Positions 42,875 to 55,338 of a DNA stretch of 64,000 nucleotides are shown here, piece after piece; position 1 is the first letter of the stretch, and each line of letters starts with the position of its first letter. A program made the position numbers and the translations under genes. The notes beneath the pieces are model-generated. The model ran no database searches. It was not told the DNA's origin and saw only the letters and a list, made by a program, of their open reading frames with translations. This DNA comes from Pinus tabuliformis (Eukaryota; Streptophyta; Pinopsida; Pinales; Pinaceae). The DNA lies in the NCBI GenBank assembly GCA_031772625.1, contig CM062820.1:310813340-310877339 (forward strand), given 5' to 3'.

Positions 42875-44878
42875 TGTTGTCATTCTGTATCTTTGAGGTT
42901 GAGGGAATAAAAACATAGGAAAACATCAAAACCACTTTGGAAGTTGGGATCTAGCCTTGCCAGCTTCAGAGAGGGATCTATTTGTAAAATTTAACTATGT
43001 TTGATGCGAATTTTATGCTAATTATTACTGTACTGATTGTTTTTTGATTGGATTTCTTGGTTGATTAAATTGTTATAATTCTATTGGGCTACGGAGTCTA
43101 AATATTAACTGGATCTGCATCAAATTTTGAAGGAGTTTCATAGGGAAAGCTAGGTTACACTAGTTGGATATTTCAGAAATTTAAATGGATTATGAAACAG
43201 AAGAAATGTAAGATTCAGTAGAAACTAAGGAGAGATGAAGGATTCCTTAATTTGACTTCAATAGAAAACATATAAATTACTCACCACTAGAACAGGGTGC
43301 TCTTTATAACATATCCAATTCATCACAATTTTTGTTATGTAATTAAGCTTTCATAAATGACAGAGAAAATGAGACAATGATTAAACACATGAACAGAAGA
43401 AAAACATCACCAATTTGTACACCACATGAATCCTGTGAAAATGTCCTTGTATTATTGATGCTTCCAGAAACTAGAAAATTACAATTCACAGACAAAATTG
43501 TATTAAACAATCAACATCTCTTACTTCAAATGATGAAGTATTTATAAAAATCCTAAACTAAAATATTTTGAAAAAATATCAAGATTTGTTACAAATATAT
43601 CCAACTGTATTACACAAATAGAATTGAATTATAGGACATTCAAAACTAATGAATATACTTGGAACTATATTTATGGATTTTTGGTGACAAATAAGAGCAA
43701 TTTGAATTTGATTGCAACTCTTATGTGATGAGGTGGCATCCAAGTCACTAACCGTCTCTGAGTTTTTTCCTCCTGAAATTATGAAAACTAGGGTCCTATA
43801 ATCCATTTGTATGTCCCAAATCATAATAGTTGTTAGAAAAATGAGAGAGGTTTGTGTAAACTATGATGTTGGAAACAAACAACTCTTTAATGTTTTAAAA
43901 ATTCATTTCCATTCCTCAGAAGCTGAATTTGAAAACACTGGCTAAAAATAGGAAAATTTGGGAAAACATGCCTGAAACGATTCATCCTAATCTCCCAAAC
44001 CATAAGAGATGTTAGAAACCTGAGATAGGTTTTTGTGCAAGAGGATGTTAAAAACAAAAAAATCTTTCAGTATTTGAAAATACGTTCTCAGTGGTGTGTA
44101 AATCATCTTTAAAAGTACTATGTTGTATAGGGAAAAAACATAGTTTTAGTTGGCCATGAAACAGACACATGACGTGGAGGCGAGAGGTGAAATGGCAGTG
44201 GGGGATGATGTGGAGACATGATGTGGAGGCGAGTGGAGAAAAAATTCCAAGTGATAGGTAGTGAGTGGTGTGGGAGTGACAGTGAGGTCAAATTTTAATT
44301 ACGTAATAGACATGGCCAGGTTTCGGGATAGGAGTGGAGGGGAGTGCATGGGAAGAGCTAGCAGGAAAGGGGAAGAAAGTTGGCAGATTTCAGAGGGGGG
44401 TTGAAATGGTAAGTGGTTTTTGACGGGTGGGTGAGGAATAACATGGAGGTGACACGTAGGGGTGGGACCGATGGGGAGGAAACCACTTTTCGAACCCCCC
44501 CCCTTACAGATAAAGGTAAGATGGGTAGGGGGGCCGAAAAACCTTGTTGGTTGTTGATCTGATGAGGAGTCCATCGAACCGTCAGATGGAGCACAAAAAT
44601 TAATAGATACGACAATCACCTTTTGTCGCTTGTGGGTTTATTACATATTAATTAATCGTGTTTAAATTACATGATTAAATTTATTAAAACAAAATTAATT
44701 TATGCTAAAACATAATTACTTTATCCTAAGGGCACATTTTGTCTTGCAAGCCCATTTCTTTACTTTTTCTATTTTTTCTTGGAAATAATTTGCAGGATGA
44801 AATATTATTTACATCTCTCAAACCCAAATAATCAGGTAAAACAATAACTCATCCTATAAAATTTATAGGACCCTAATA
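42875..44878 (-). repeat. LTR of D, left copy
   Basis: 2004 bp, starts TGTTGTCATT, ends CCTAATA (partner ends CCTAACA). A stretch near 44390-44510 has long G and C runs. Confidence 0.85.
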
Positions 44879-45231
44879 GTGGCTCCATCTGGGGATGGCA
44901 CTCTCCTTGTGAGGTGCCAAGAACACCATATACTAGTAGCCTTATCCATTGGGTTGATCCCAAAAATGCAACCTGCTCTATCATAAAAATATCTGTGACT
45001 GAAAATCTTCAGATTGGAATCAAAACCATTATGCAAACTAAAATCTGAAATACACGCTGAACTGAAAGTTGTACTGTTATCTGAAACTGAAATTGATGAT
45101 AATGCTTGAAAAATATGCTCAAAGTATTGATCTTATTTGCACACTGCTACCTACTCTACACTACTGAAAATTATGCTCAATCAAATGATACAAAACTTTC
45201 TATGAATCCAGTCAAGTAGCTCCCGAAACAA

Positions 45232-45855
45232 TTAAACTACTTGACTGTTTGTTAGCACAATCAAAAGGACAACTTTACTTTTTGTCCATAAAATCAAAGC
45301 TGTAGAGTGCAATGGCAACTGTTGTTGGATCTGGTCATGAAAACATGATTGAACACTTGAGCTGAAAAGAACCTCCATGTAGTTTTCTATAGGATCAGTA
45401 AAGGCATGATTAATTAGTTTACCTTGCAGGCCTTCATTGACCAATTGAGCATGGAAGATTTCATCAATTGTATTCTCAAGGTTAAACCCTGATTCCCACT
45501 ATTCATTTTCAGTCTTGTACTCGAAAAAATAATTCTTAGCAATCTGCAAAGCAAAAGGCAATACAATCTCATCTTGTTTTGGGGAAGGAATATTTTCCAA
45601 GAATTGTTTAAGATCTCAGAAATTATAGGATTGAATCTGATAGTCCAAAAGTTCAATATCCTTCTTGAATCTTTCAACAACGAACTCAAGGAAACAAGCT
45701 TTATTTTTAGGATGAAATTTTCTTAATTTCAAACAATGAAACACAACCGTTAAAAAATATTCATCAATTTGAAAATCGGCTAATTCATCCCCGACTTCTT
45801 TTAAAACTTCACAAGACAGAGGATTTGTCACATAACATCTCATCTTGTTTAGCAA
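45232..45855 (-). pseudogene. Unrecognised frame in D, two in-frame stops
   Basis: From an ATG at 45855 one register continues for about 208 codons with only two stops (after IQSYNF and after EYKTENE). Readable parts: MRCYVTNPLSCEVLKEVGDE, FHCLKLRKFHPKNKACFLEF and NLENTIDEIFHAQLVNEG. It is rich in aromatic and acidic residues and has no zinc knuckle and no protease, RT or integrase motif. I do not know the family. It could be a captured host gene fragment or an unfamiliar gag. Confidence 0.45.
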
Positions 45856-46090
45856 GGAATCTGATCAACTTGCAATGGAGTCGCCATGAGTTTTCTACAA
45901 ATATGGATGCTTTGACAATGGAGTCACACTAAAAAATTTGAAGCTCTAGATACTTTGAATGTGGAGTTGCAAGGTGAATTATACAACCATCTTGTGTGTG
46001 ATGACTGTCCATCGTCAGTAATCAGATCTGGAACTTGATACACTTTCCTAGGGAATCTGAAAGGTTCTTTCCCCAGTATGGTTGCCACTA

Positions 46091-48075
46091 TGTTGTTGTT
46101 TTGTATTTTTGAGGTTGAGGGAGTAGACACATATGACAACATCAAAACCACTTTGGAAGCTAGGATCTAGCTCTGCCAGCTTCAGAGAGGGATCTCTTTG
46201 TAAAATTTAGCTATCTTTGATGTGAATTTTAGGCTAGTTATGACTATATTGATTGTTTTTTGATTGGATTGCTTGGTTGATTAAATTGTTATAATTCCAT
46301 TGGGCTATGGAGTCTAAAGATTAATTGGATCTGCATGAAATTTTGCAGGAGTTTCATAGGGAAAGCTAGGTTACACTAGTTAGATCTTTCATAAATTTAA
46401 ATGGATGATGAAACATAATAAATGTAAGATACAATGGAAACTAAGGAGCAATGAAGGATTCCTTAATTTGACTTCAGCGGAAAACATATAAATTAATAAC
46501 AGCCAGAATAGGGTGATCTGTATAACATATCCTATTTTTCACAATTTATGTTATGTAATTAAGCTTTTAGAAATGACAGAGAAAATGAGACAATGATTAA
46601 ACACATGAACAGAAGAAAAACATCACTAATTCATACACCACATGAATCTTGTGAAAATGTACTTGTATTATTGATGCTTCCAGCAACTAGAAAATTACAA
46701 TTTGCAGAGGAAATTATATTCAACAATCAACATCTCTTACTTCAAATGATGAAGTATTTATAAAAATCCTAAACTAAAATATCTTGAAAAAATATCAAGA
46801 TTTGTTACAAATATCTCCAACTGTATTACACAAATAGAATTGAAATATAGGACATTCAAAACTAATGAATCTACTTGGCACTATCTTTATGGATTTTTGG
46901 TGACAAATAAGAGAAATTCAAATTTGATTGCAACTCTTATTTGATGAGGTGGCATCCAAGTCACTAATTGTCTTTGAGCTTTTTCCTCCTGAAATTCTGA
47001 AAAATAGGGTCCTGTAATCCCTTTGTATGTCCCAAACCATAATATCTGTTAGAAAAATGAGAGAGGTTTTTGTAAATTATGATTTTGGAAACAAAAACCG
47101 ATTTCATTTTTTAAAAATTAATTTCCACTTGCTCGAAAACTGTATTTGAAGACACTCACTATAAATAGGAAAATTTGGGAAAACATGACAGCAAAGATTC
47201 ATCTGAATCTCTCAAACAATAATAGATGTTAGAAAAATGAGAGAGGTTTTTGTACAAGAGGATGTTATAAAAAAAAAATGTCTTTTATTATTCGAAAATA
47301 TGTTCTCAATTGTTTGTAAACCATGTTTGAAAGTATTGTGTTGTGTAGGGGAAAAAGATAGTTTTAATTGGCCATGAAACATACACATGACGTGGAGGTG
47401 GGAGGTGAAATGGAGGTAGGGGATGATGTGGAGACATGACATGGAGGTGAGTGGGAACAATGATCCACGTGGTAGGTAGTGAGTGATTGGGAGTGAAAAC
47501 AAGGTCAAATGTTAATTACGTAACGAACATGGCTAGGTGTTAGGATAGGAGTGGAGGGGAGCACGTGGGAAGAGCTAGCGGGAAAGGGAAGAAACTTGGT
47601 AGATTTCGGAGGGGGTCGAAATGGTAAGTGGTCTATGAGGGGGGTGTGTGAAATAACATGAAGGTGACACGTAGGGCCTGATAGGGAGGAAACCGCTTTT
47701 CTGACCCCGCGTTGCGGATAAAGGTAGGGGGTGAGAAACCTTGCCAGCCGTTGATTTGACGAGGAGTCCATCGAATCGTCAGATGGAGCACAAAACTTAA
47801 CATATATGACAATCGCCTTTTGTTGCTTGTGGGTTTTATTACATATTAATTAATCATGTTTAAATTACATGATTAACTTTATTAAAAAAAATTAATTTAT
47901 GCTAAAACATAATTACTTTATCCTAAGGGTGCATTTTGTCTTGCAAGCCCATTTATTTACTTTTTCTATTTTTTCTTAGAAATAATTTTTAGGATGAATT
48001 ATTATTTACATCTCTCAAACCCAAATAATAAGGTAAAACAATAACTGATCCTATATAATTTATAGGACCCTAACA
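46091..48075 (-). repeat. LTR of D, right copy
   Basis: 1985 bp, starts TGTTGTTGTT, ends CCTAACA; followed by target duplication tatgg. Confidence 0.85.
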
Positions 48076-48080
48076 TATGG

Positions 48081-48981
48081 CACGGGGTTGAGTGGCTGAA
48101 GAGATATTTGGCTCAGCCATTCTACGGTCAGGTGGGATGTGGAAGTCCCATCCCGGGTTTGGATTTTCGTCATTAGTGAAAGGTTATTTCTCCTTGTATT
48201 TATATTAGCATTTTGATGAATTGTATGTGGTCTATATGATTGTACTTTCATGAGTATTTCTGTCCCTATTATGCTGGTTATGTATGTGTTTTATGACAAC
48301 AACCATGTATGGCTTTCCTCATGTTTTTACTTCTAATTGAATAATAAATGTATCTATGACCTAATGGATGGAATGGAAGTTGATGTGTTGAGGAATCAAT
48401 ATTTATTAATGATTCTTAGCTAAGTATGAGACCCCTATGCTCATAACTATTAATTACGCCTATAGATTACACATTTGCAATATGTTTGATGAAATGCCTG
48501 TCATGGCTAGTAGGGGTCTAGTTAAGGTCTTGAACAAGTATTTGCTTTAGTACTGTCATTTCCATGTTATTTTACTGATATGAAGATATGGTTCTATTTT
48601 GGGTAGTGACCTCGGCTCTGGGCCTTAAAAAGTGGCTCAAATCCCATAGTCGCTAGAAAGCACTGCCAGTTTTGGTCTCTGGTCACTGGCAGGAAAGCCT
48701 GCGAGAGAAACTTTGAGTTGTTGGTCACACTCATAGCATGGGAGCGATTGAGCCTTAAATTGTCCAAAATATTAGTGGGACCCCAAGGCAAGATGTCTAA
48801 AGTATTGTATTGGTTCTTGAGGGTCCTGTAGCTAATAATTAGTGTTTGTATGAGGTGTTTCCATCAGCTCCACTTCCTTAACGTGACTTAGGAGGTCGAA
48901 TCATATCATAGATTCCTCTCATCGCATGTTTACCGTGGCTGGCTAGTTGCTTGGGTAGATGTGGGAGGAGGGTGTTAGAGA
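48081..48981 (+). repeat. 5' LTR of C, second part
   Basis: Resumes after D with the sequence found at 63911-64000 in the other LTR (GAAGTCC, TCCCGGGTTTGGATTTT). The end is set by the primer site that follows; the terminal CA has mutated (TGTTAGAGA). Confidence 0.72.
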
Positions 48982-48994
48982 CTTGTATCAAAGC
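48982..48994 (+). promoter_or_regulatory. Degenerate tRNA-iMet primer site of C
   Basis: CTTGTATCAAAGC followed by ATGG, close to TTGGTATCAGAGCATGG as seen in Tekay/Del-type elements. Confidence 0.65.
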
Positions 48995-50039
48995 ATGGTT
49001 CACCCCACTGACTGGATGGACTATTTGTTGGTCATGCATTCATGTCAGTTGCATGTGTGTCTCTCACCCTTGCATATGTGCTTATTGCAATTGCATGATG
49101 TTGTTCATGGTTGTAGTGATGTTGGCATGTGAAATTTCACGTGTTATTGTGGAAGGCATCATTGTGAGTATATGAGTAGTTACATGTCAATTTATGTCAC
49201 CTACATGTAGTGTTGTAGTATGCTTGGTTACATTCTTGCATGTTTGGTTACATTCTGGTATGCTTGGTTGCATGTATCATTCTTGCAGGTTTCATTTCAA
49301 GTATTGTTAATTCATTCTTGGTCATATGTGTGTGTGGTTATGCATCGCTTATGCATGTTCATGTTTGCATGTGGTCAATTGTATAGTGATGTAATGATGG
49401 TAGTTGTCATGCATGAGGTCATGCATTGATGATTGGACCCTACCTAGAATGATGGTTGCATGGTCATATGCTTATGTTTTATGTTTCTATATGTTGTCAT
49501 GATTATGTTTTACATGTATCACGATGATTTGTTGATCTTGTAGATGAGGTATCCTCCCCGAACTATGCTAAGCTACATTGGTTTATTGTGATTTGGTTTA
49601 ACTGACATGATATACCTTATAGGAAGAAATATCAAATGGCTAGCAAGATGGTTGACTATAAAGACTCTCCCTATGAATATGAGGAAACTGTGATGTTGGG
49701 AACTCTTCCGACCTAGTAGTGACACTGAGAAGTTTAAAGGAAGAAATAAAGAGTTGTAAGGCAGATAATGACAAAATCATACAAGCACGACAAACATTAC
49801 TAGAGGTAAATGTAGTCATACTTCATAGCTTGTTAGATTTTCAGTGAAAAAGACCACTTCAGATCAGCCATGAGCAGAAGGATAAAGATAATGAGGCATA
49901 TGGTAGTAGATCACATGGTAGTAACTGATTAGATAGAGATGACACAACCAGAGATGGCAAATTGTTAGACACTATGGATAAGAGAAGGAATAGACATATG
50001 TATGATTCTACTTTTGATTTAGATAAGCACTATCCTCAT
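48995..50039 (+). other. Leader and gag start of C, decayed
   Basis: Contains loose repeats of GCATGTTTGGTTACATTC and TGCTTGGTTGCATG (49200-49280). A possible gag start is ATGGCTAGCAAG near 49635. No long frame. Confidence 0.45.
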
Positions 50040-51310
50040 CATTAGTATCATCCATACAGGAGGAGTGATAAGGGGTATTTTCCAGAAGAGTCTAAAAAAG
50101 AAAAGCCACTTACTTTTGATGGAGAGGTAAAGAAATGACAAGATGCAAAGGCATAGTTACTAGGAATGAAGAAGTTCTTTAGATTGCATGACTATTTAGA
50201 GAACATGAAAGTTAGAGTGGCTACATTCAGCCTCAAAGGAAAATCAGACATTTAGTGGGAGGACGTGAATAATCTCAGAGGTATAAATGAGGAAGATTTG
50301 ACTTGAAGTGAGTTTGAGTGGCTATTCAAGAAGAAGTATTTGTTAGAAAGATACTTTGATGACAATGCGAAATAATTTATGAGCTAAATATGGGATCCAT
50401 GACAAATGATGAGTACACTAGTAGATTCTTGGAGTTTCTGAGATATTTGCCTTACCTCAAGGAGGAGAAGGCTAAGATTCAGATATTTGTTAGTGGGTTA
50501 CCAGTTGCATTCAAAAATAGGATTGAGTTCGACGGGCCTAGATCATTGAAGGAGGCAATCTGAAAACTGAAGCAATGCTATGAACAATCAAAGTGCAGAA
50601 CTGAGACGAAACTAGACTAGAGAGGTAATGCAAAGAACAAGGGAAAATGGGACAAGAACCGAGTAAGACCATAGGATTCGAGTAACAAGGATAATATTGC
50701 ACCACCTAAGAGGTTCAATGCATCAGATAGAGGACATGGACACATATCTATGGAGTAGAATAAGGAACCCGTGTAGTGTTGGACTTGTGGAGGAGATCAT
50801 CACAGGAAGGATTGTCCACAGTACCAGAGTGGTAGGCCTAAGATATACAATGCGCAGGAGGCACAAACTATTGGATATGTTTGTTAGAGTATTGCACGTA
50901 TCTATGCAAAATTGGATAACAAACAGGTAGAGCATCAGAAATCTATCATTGAAATGGATGGTAAGCTTTGTGATCAAGTTATTTCTATTTTTATTGACCT
51001 TGGATCTAATTATAGCTATGTTAGTCCTAACTTGGTGGATAAGTGTGGTTTGAGTAAGGAATTACATGTAGAGTCTTGGTAAGTTCAGTTGGATACAGGT
51101 ACAAAGAAGTGAGTTCATCAATGGGTAAGAGCTTGTGCATTTGATCTGAATGTTATGCCTACCACAACACATTTGAATTTATTACCATTGGGTTCATACA
51201 GTATGTTGCTGGGAATGGACTGGTTGTATCTTCATAGAACCAAGGTAGATTGTTATGATAAATCCATTGAGTGTGTTGATGATAATGGAGAACCAAGAGT
51301 CTTACAGGGT
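50040..51310 (+). pseudogene. gag-protease relic of C
   Basis: Gag words: PLTFDGEVKK, FFRLHDYLENMKVRVATFSL, SFLEFLRYLPYL-like and LKQCYEQSK, with Trp codons turned into stops in several places. The zinc knuckle CWTCGGDHHRKDC is intact at 50777-50815. Protease words follow: SIFIDLGSNYSYVSPNLVDK near 50985 (catalytic DSG now DLG) and SMLLGMDWLYLHR near 51200. The layout matches Tekay/Del-type elements. Confidence 0.78.
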
Positions 51311-51419
51311 TAGAAGAAAGCTACACTAGTTAGGATGGTCACAACTATGCAAGAAAAGCGTAGTCGCAGCAAAAGGGTGTAAACTATTCACAGTACACAT
51401 CTCTAGTGATAAGGGCAAG

Positions 51420-52335
51420 GAAGTTGAGGATATAGATGTGTTGAGCAGGTACCCATTTTTACAACAGTTCAAGGATGTGTTTCCTGAGGACATTACAGAG
51501 TTTCCACCTCGCAGAGAGGTAGACGTTTCTATTGAGTTAGTGATAGGGGTAGCTCCAGCATCAAAAGCACCTTGTAGGATGAGCACACCCGAGTTGGTTG
51601 AGTTAAAGTTGCAACTGAAGGAAATGCTGGACAAGGGGTACATTAGGATGAGTGTATCACCTTGGGGCACATTGGTATTGTTTGTAAAGAAAAAAGATGG
51701 AACACTCAGATTATGCATTGAATATAGGCAGTTGAACAAATTGACCATCAGGAATAGGTACCTGTTGCTGAGGATTGATGACTTGTTCAATCAACTGAAG
51801 GGAGAAACAATGTTATCCAAGATCGACTTGAGATCCAGATATCATTAGGTACACATCAAAGAGGAAGGCATTTACAAGGTCGCTTTCCGGACATGGTACA
51901 GGCATTATGAGTTTGTTGTTGTTCCATTTGGCTTAACTAATGCTCCAGCTACATTTATGTGTTTGATGAATATTGTGTTGCATCCATATTTGGATAAGTT
52001 TGTTATTGTGTTAATTGATTATATCCTGGTATATTCTAAAAATGAGGAAGAGAATGTCAAACATTTATTAGTAGCGTTGAGGTTGTTGAGAGAGCATCAA
52101 TTATATGCTAAGCTCAGCAAGTGTAGTTTCTTTCAGACTGAGGTACACTACTAGGGGAATTTTGTCTCCAAGTAGGGCATTGCAATAGATCCAGAAAAGA
52201 TAAGAGCCATCATTAAGTGGGTATCTCCTAAGAGTGTGGATGAGGTGAGATATTTCACGGATTTGAAAGGTTATTATAGAAGGTTCATTAGGAACTTCTC
52301 ACATATTTCTTATCCCATCACAAAATTGTAAAGGA
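51420..52335 (+). pseudogene. Reverse transcriptase relic of C
   Basis: Open pieces at 51438-51848 and 51957-52154: [60 protein letters not shown] then a stop (Q to stop), [15 protein letters not shown], and the active box as LIDYILVYS, where the second Asp of the FVDD/VDD motif is Tyr. Dead enzyme. Confidence 0.88.
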
Positions 52336-52339
52336 AATG

Positions 52340-52830
52340 TAAGAAGTTTGAATGGACAGAGGAGGGCAAGGCTAGATTTGGGAAAATCAAGCAAGTGTTG
52401 ACACATGTACTAGTGCTACAGATTGCAGATCTAGACAAAGAGTTTTTGGTGTGCAGAGATGCTTGCAAGAGAGGGCTTGGTGGAGTCCTTATGGAGGATG
52501 GACAAGTGGTATGATATGAGTCCCGGAAACTAAATGAGTGTGACAAGAACTAACAGGGACATGATTTGGAGTTAGTAGTGATCATACATGCATTGAAGAT
52601 GTGGATACACTATATTCTTGCCAGGAGGTTTGTACTTATGAGTGATCACATGGATTGAGGTATATGTTTGAACAACCGAATGTAAATTCAATATGGGCTA
52701 GATGGTTGGCCACGATCAGCGAGTTTGATTTTGAGATAAGGTAAATCAAAGGTAAAGAGAACAAGGTGGAAAATTCTCTCAACAGATAGGTATAGGTAAA
52801 TCACTTGGCATCTATGAGTTCCTATGGCAC
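52340..52830 (+). pseudogene. RNase H relic of C
   Basis: Follows RT: FEWTEEGKARFGKIKQVLTH, FLVCRDACKRGLGGVLMEDG (DAS box now DAC), HDLELVVIIHALKMW with the catalytic Glu, and a final decayed copy of the NxVADALSR box near 52770. Several stops. Confidence 0.78.
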
Positions 52831-53029
52831 AGACTTATAAGATAGGATCTAGCAGGCAGATCAGCAGGATGTCAAGTATATGGAGATTGTGCATAGGTTA
52901 CAGTAAGATGTTGGTACATGTACAGGTGTAGGTGCACATGGTATGGATTATTGTCTTACAGCAGATGGCTTGGTCAGGTTCCGAGACAGGATATTTGTAC
53001 CAGATAACAGTGAGCTCAAGAAGGTGATA

Positions 53030-54270
53030 TTAAAGAAGTTTCATGTGAAACCTTATTCAGGTCACCCAGGTTACTAGAAGACACTGATAACAGTGAAGAG
53101 ATTTTACTATTGACCGAATTTGAAGAGAGATGTAGCAAAGTTTGTGGCTAGATGTTTTTTATTTTTAGCGAGTGAAATCATAATGCAAACATCCAGGTGG
53201 ACTACTACAACCGATCATGATTCTATAGTGGAAATGGGAGGTCATTTCCATGGACTTCATCATAGGGTTTCCAAAGATAGTGAGGCAATATGATTCCATT
53301 ATGGTCATTGTGGATAGATTGAAAAAGGTTGCACATTTCATTCTGGTTAAATCTATATTCTCAGCTAACGATGTAGCACAGGTATTCTTTAGAGAGGTGG
53401 TCAAATTGCATGGTGTTCCAAAGAAGATTGTGTCAAACAGAGATGCGAAGTTCACTTATAAGTTTTGGAAAGAGTTATTTGTAGGTTTGGGCATAAATAT
53501 GGTCTTCATCACAACTTATCATCTATAGATATATGGACAGACAGAGAGGGTCAATAGCATATTGGAGGACATGTTAAGGATGTATGTGATGCATCAACAG
53601 AGGAAGTAGGAAGGCTATCTCCCTTTGGTAGAGTTCTCATACAACAAAAATTATCAGGAGTCACTGAGGATGAGTCCTTTTGAGGCCTTGTATGGGCGGA
53701 GTTGTAAAACTCCCATCAGTTGGAGTGATCCGGTTAACAGGGTGTTGATTGGACCAGATATGTTGGTAGACATGGAACATGAAATGCAGGTAATCAAGAA
53801 GAGTCTAAGGGAAACATAGGATAGGAAGAAGATTTATGCAAATAAGAATAGGTTGTTCAAGGAGTTCCTGGTTGGGGAATAGGTGTACTTTCACATCAAA
53901 CTAAAAAAGAGCTCTTTGCAGATTGGATCATGTGCTAAGATGGCACCACATTTTTTTTGACCCTTCAATATCATTGAGAGGATTGGGCCAGTAGCCTATC
54001 GACTTGTATTGCCTTCGATAGTGAAAGTTCGTGATGTTTTCCATGTATCATTGCTTAAGAAGTATGTTAAGGATCAAGATCATGTGATTGACTAGTCTGT
54101 ATTGCAGGTGGAACTAAATGGAAAATTCCTGCTGGAGCCTTAGTATATATTGTAGAAAAAGGCGCTCATGCTCCAGAACCGAGAAATCGAGCAAGTTAAG
54201 GTGCAATGGAATCACTTTGGGCCCGATGAAGTTACATGTGAGATGGCGGATTAGATGTGGGTTATGTATC
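53030..54270 (+). pseudogene. Integrase relic of C, 3' end displaced by B
   Basis: H2C2 remains near 53040-53170. Core pieces: MDFIIGFPKIV (53250), SNRDAKFT with the second Asp, QTERVN with the Glu, LVEFSYNKNYQESLRMSPFE and FHVSLLKKYV. The last part (VQWNHFGPDEVTCEM) resembles the end of a chromodomain. It breaks off at MWVMY where B is inserted and resumes with PSLFSS and a stop at 62152-62178. Confidence 0.82.
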
Positions 54271-55317
54271 TGTTATAGACATATTTGGGCACTGCAACCC
54301 AAAACTCATATGTCCATAAACTAAGGGCTTCTTAAGTCCCTAAAAGTGTTGTTTCATACCCTAAAGGATCATGGTCAACTGATTACATCATTTCCCAGAA
54401 GTTCCACCTGAAAAACTACTCATAATTGGCAAAAACTGGACCATACACACTACTCCATGGACAAGGTGCGACGCATACCGACTGCCAAACTAGAAAGGTG
54501 TGATGCATACTGAAATGACCTTCTATGGGGTACGATGAGGAAGAATAGACAAATGGTAGAGACAGTTTGCAAGGTGGATGATCATGGAATCTTCCAGAAA
54601 CTTATCCTATGACACTTGCCTCTCTGAGTTCGCCTAGGGATGAGTAAGAGATCAATGAATTCTCCAAGTCGAACCAATAACTATCAGTGGAATGACACTA
54701 ATAAAAAACCTAGAGCTGACTCACACCCTTGTAAGACATCTATAAATGGATCCCTCATCTGAGAGATCTAGAGGCTGGAATTTTGTAATTTGTAAGGAAG
54801 TGATGTTGGTTTATCTGTGAAGAGACATTGCATTGTTGGGTGATTTGCTTGTTCATGAGGTGAAGAGGGCTTCCACACTAGGAGGATGATGTTGGATTAG
54901 ACAACTGGGTTGTAATCCTCTCTTACATTACTATTAATAAAGTTCTTTGAGTTTTCCTCCATATAATTGTGTATTTGTGAATCTTATTGTTTATGAATGC
55001 AATTGTATGGTCAATGTGTTTCTGATTCTACATTGTTTATGATTTTTTAGATAGAGATGCTTTGATAGTTTTCTATTACTTTGACTCTACAGGTACTCTT
55101 TGAAGCGGGACAAGTAGGAGAGGAGTGGAAAATTCTATCAAGGAAAGGAGAAATCAAGCTAGGATCAAAGCGGAAGATCCAGGTTGGTCCTCTTTTTTTC
55201 TCTTCCATCTATCACACTTAAAGGAACTCTTGAAAAACTTTCATTGTTTGTTTCTAAGATAGCTACCCATCTTAGTGGGACTAGCAGTTCGAATTGACAC
55301 TAGTTTTCCCTGAAACA
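54271..55317 (+). repeat. 5' LTR of element B
   Basis: 1047 bp, TGTTATAGAC to CTGAAACA. TATA-like TATAAATG at 54741-54748. Confidence 0.93.
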
Positions 55318-55320
55318 AAA

Positions 55321-55338
55321 TGGCGACTCCGCTGGGGA
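55321..55338 (+). promoter_or_regulatory. Primer binding site of element B (tRNA-Arg type)
   Basis: TGGCGACTCCGCTGGGGA, three bases after the LTR. Confidence 0.92.

Larger units (their letters stand above)
42875..48075 (-). mobile_element. LTR element D with 2-kb LTRs and unknown short frame
   Basis: 5201 bp, flanked by the 5-bp duplication tatgg (42870-42874, 48076-48080), inserted in the 5' LTR of C. LTRs of 2004 and 1985 bp enclose only 1212 bp. No RT, integrase or protease is seen. The centre carries one decayed minus-strand frame. Both inner LTR borders look like primer sites (TGGCTCCATCTGGGGA on plus, TGGCAACCATACTGGGGA on minus), so the orientation is uncertain; the frame favours minus. 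Non-autonomous. Confidence 0.85.

Noticed and set aside
48951..49429. Two hydrophobic frames (74 and 69 codons) suggesting membrane proteins.
   Set aside because: They lie in the LTR end and leader of element C in T/G-rich repeats; no counterpart is expected there and nothing supports translation.
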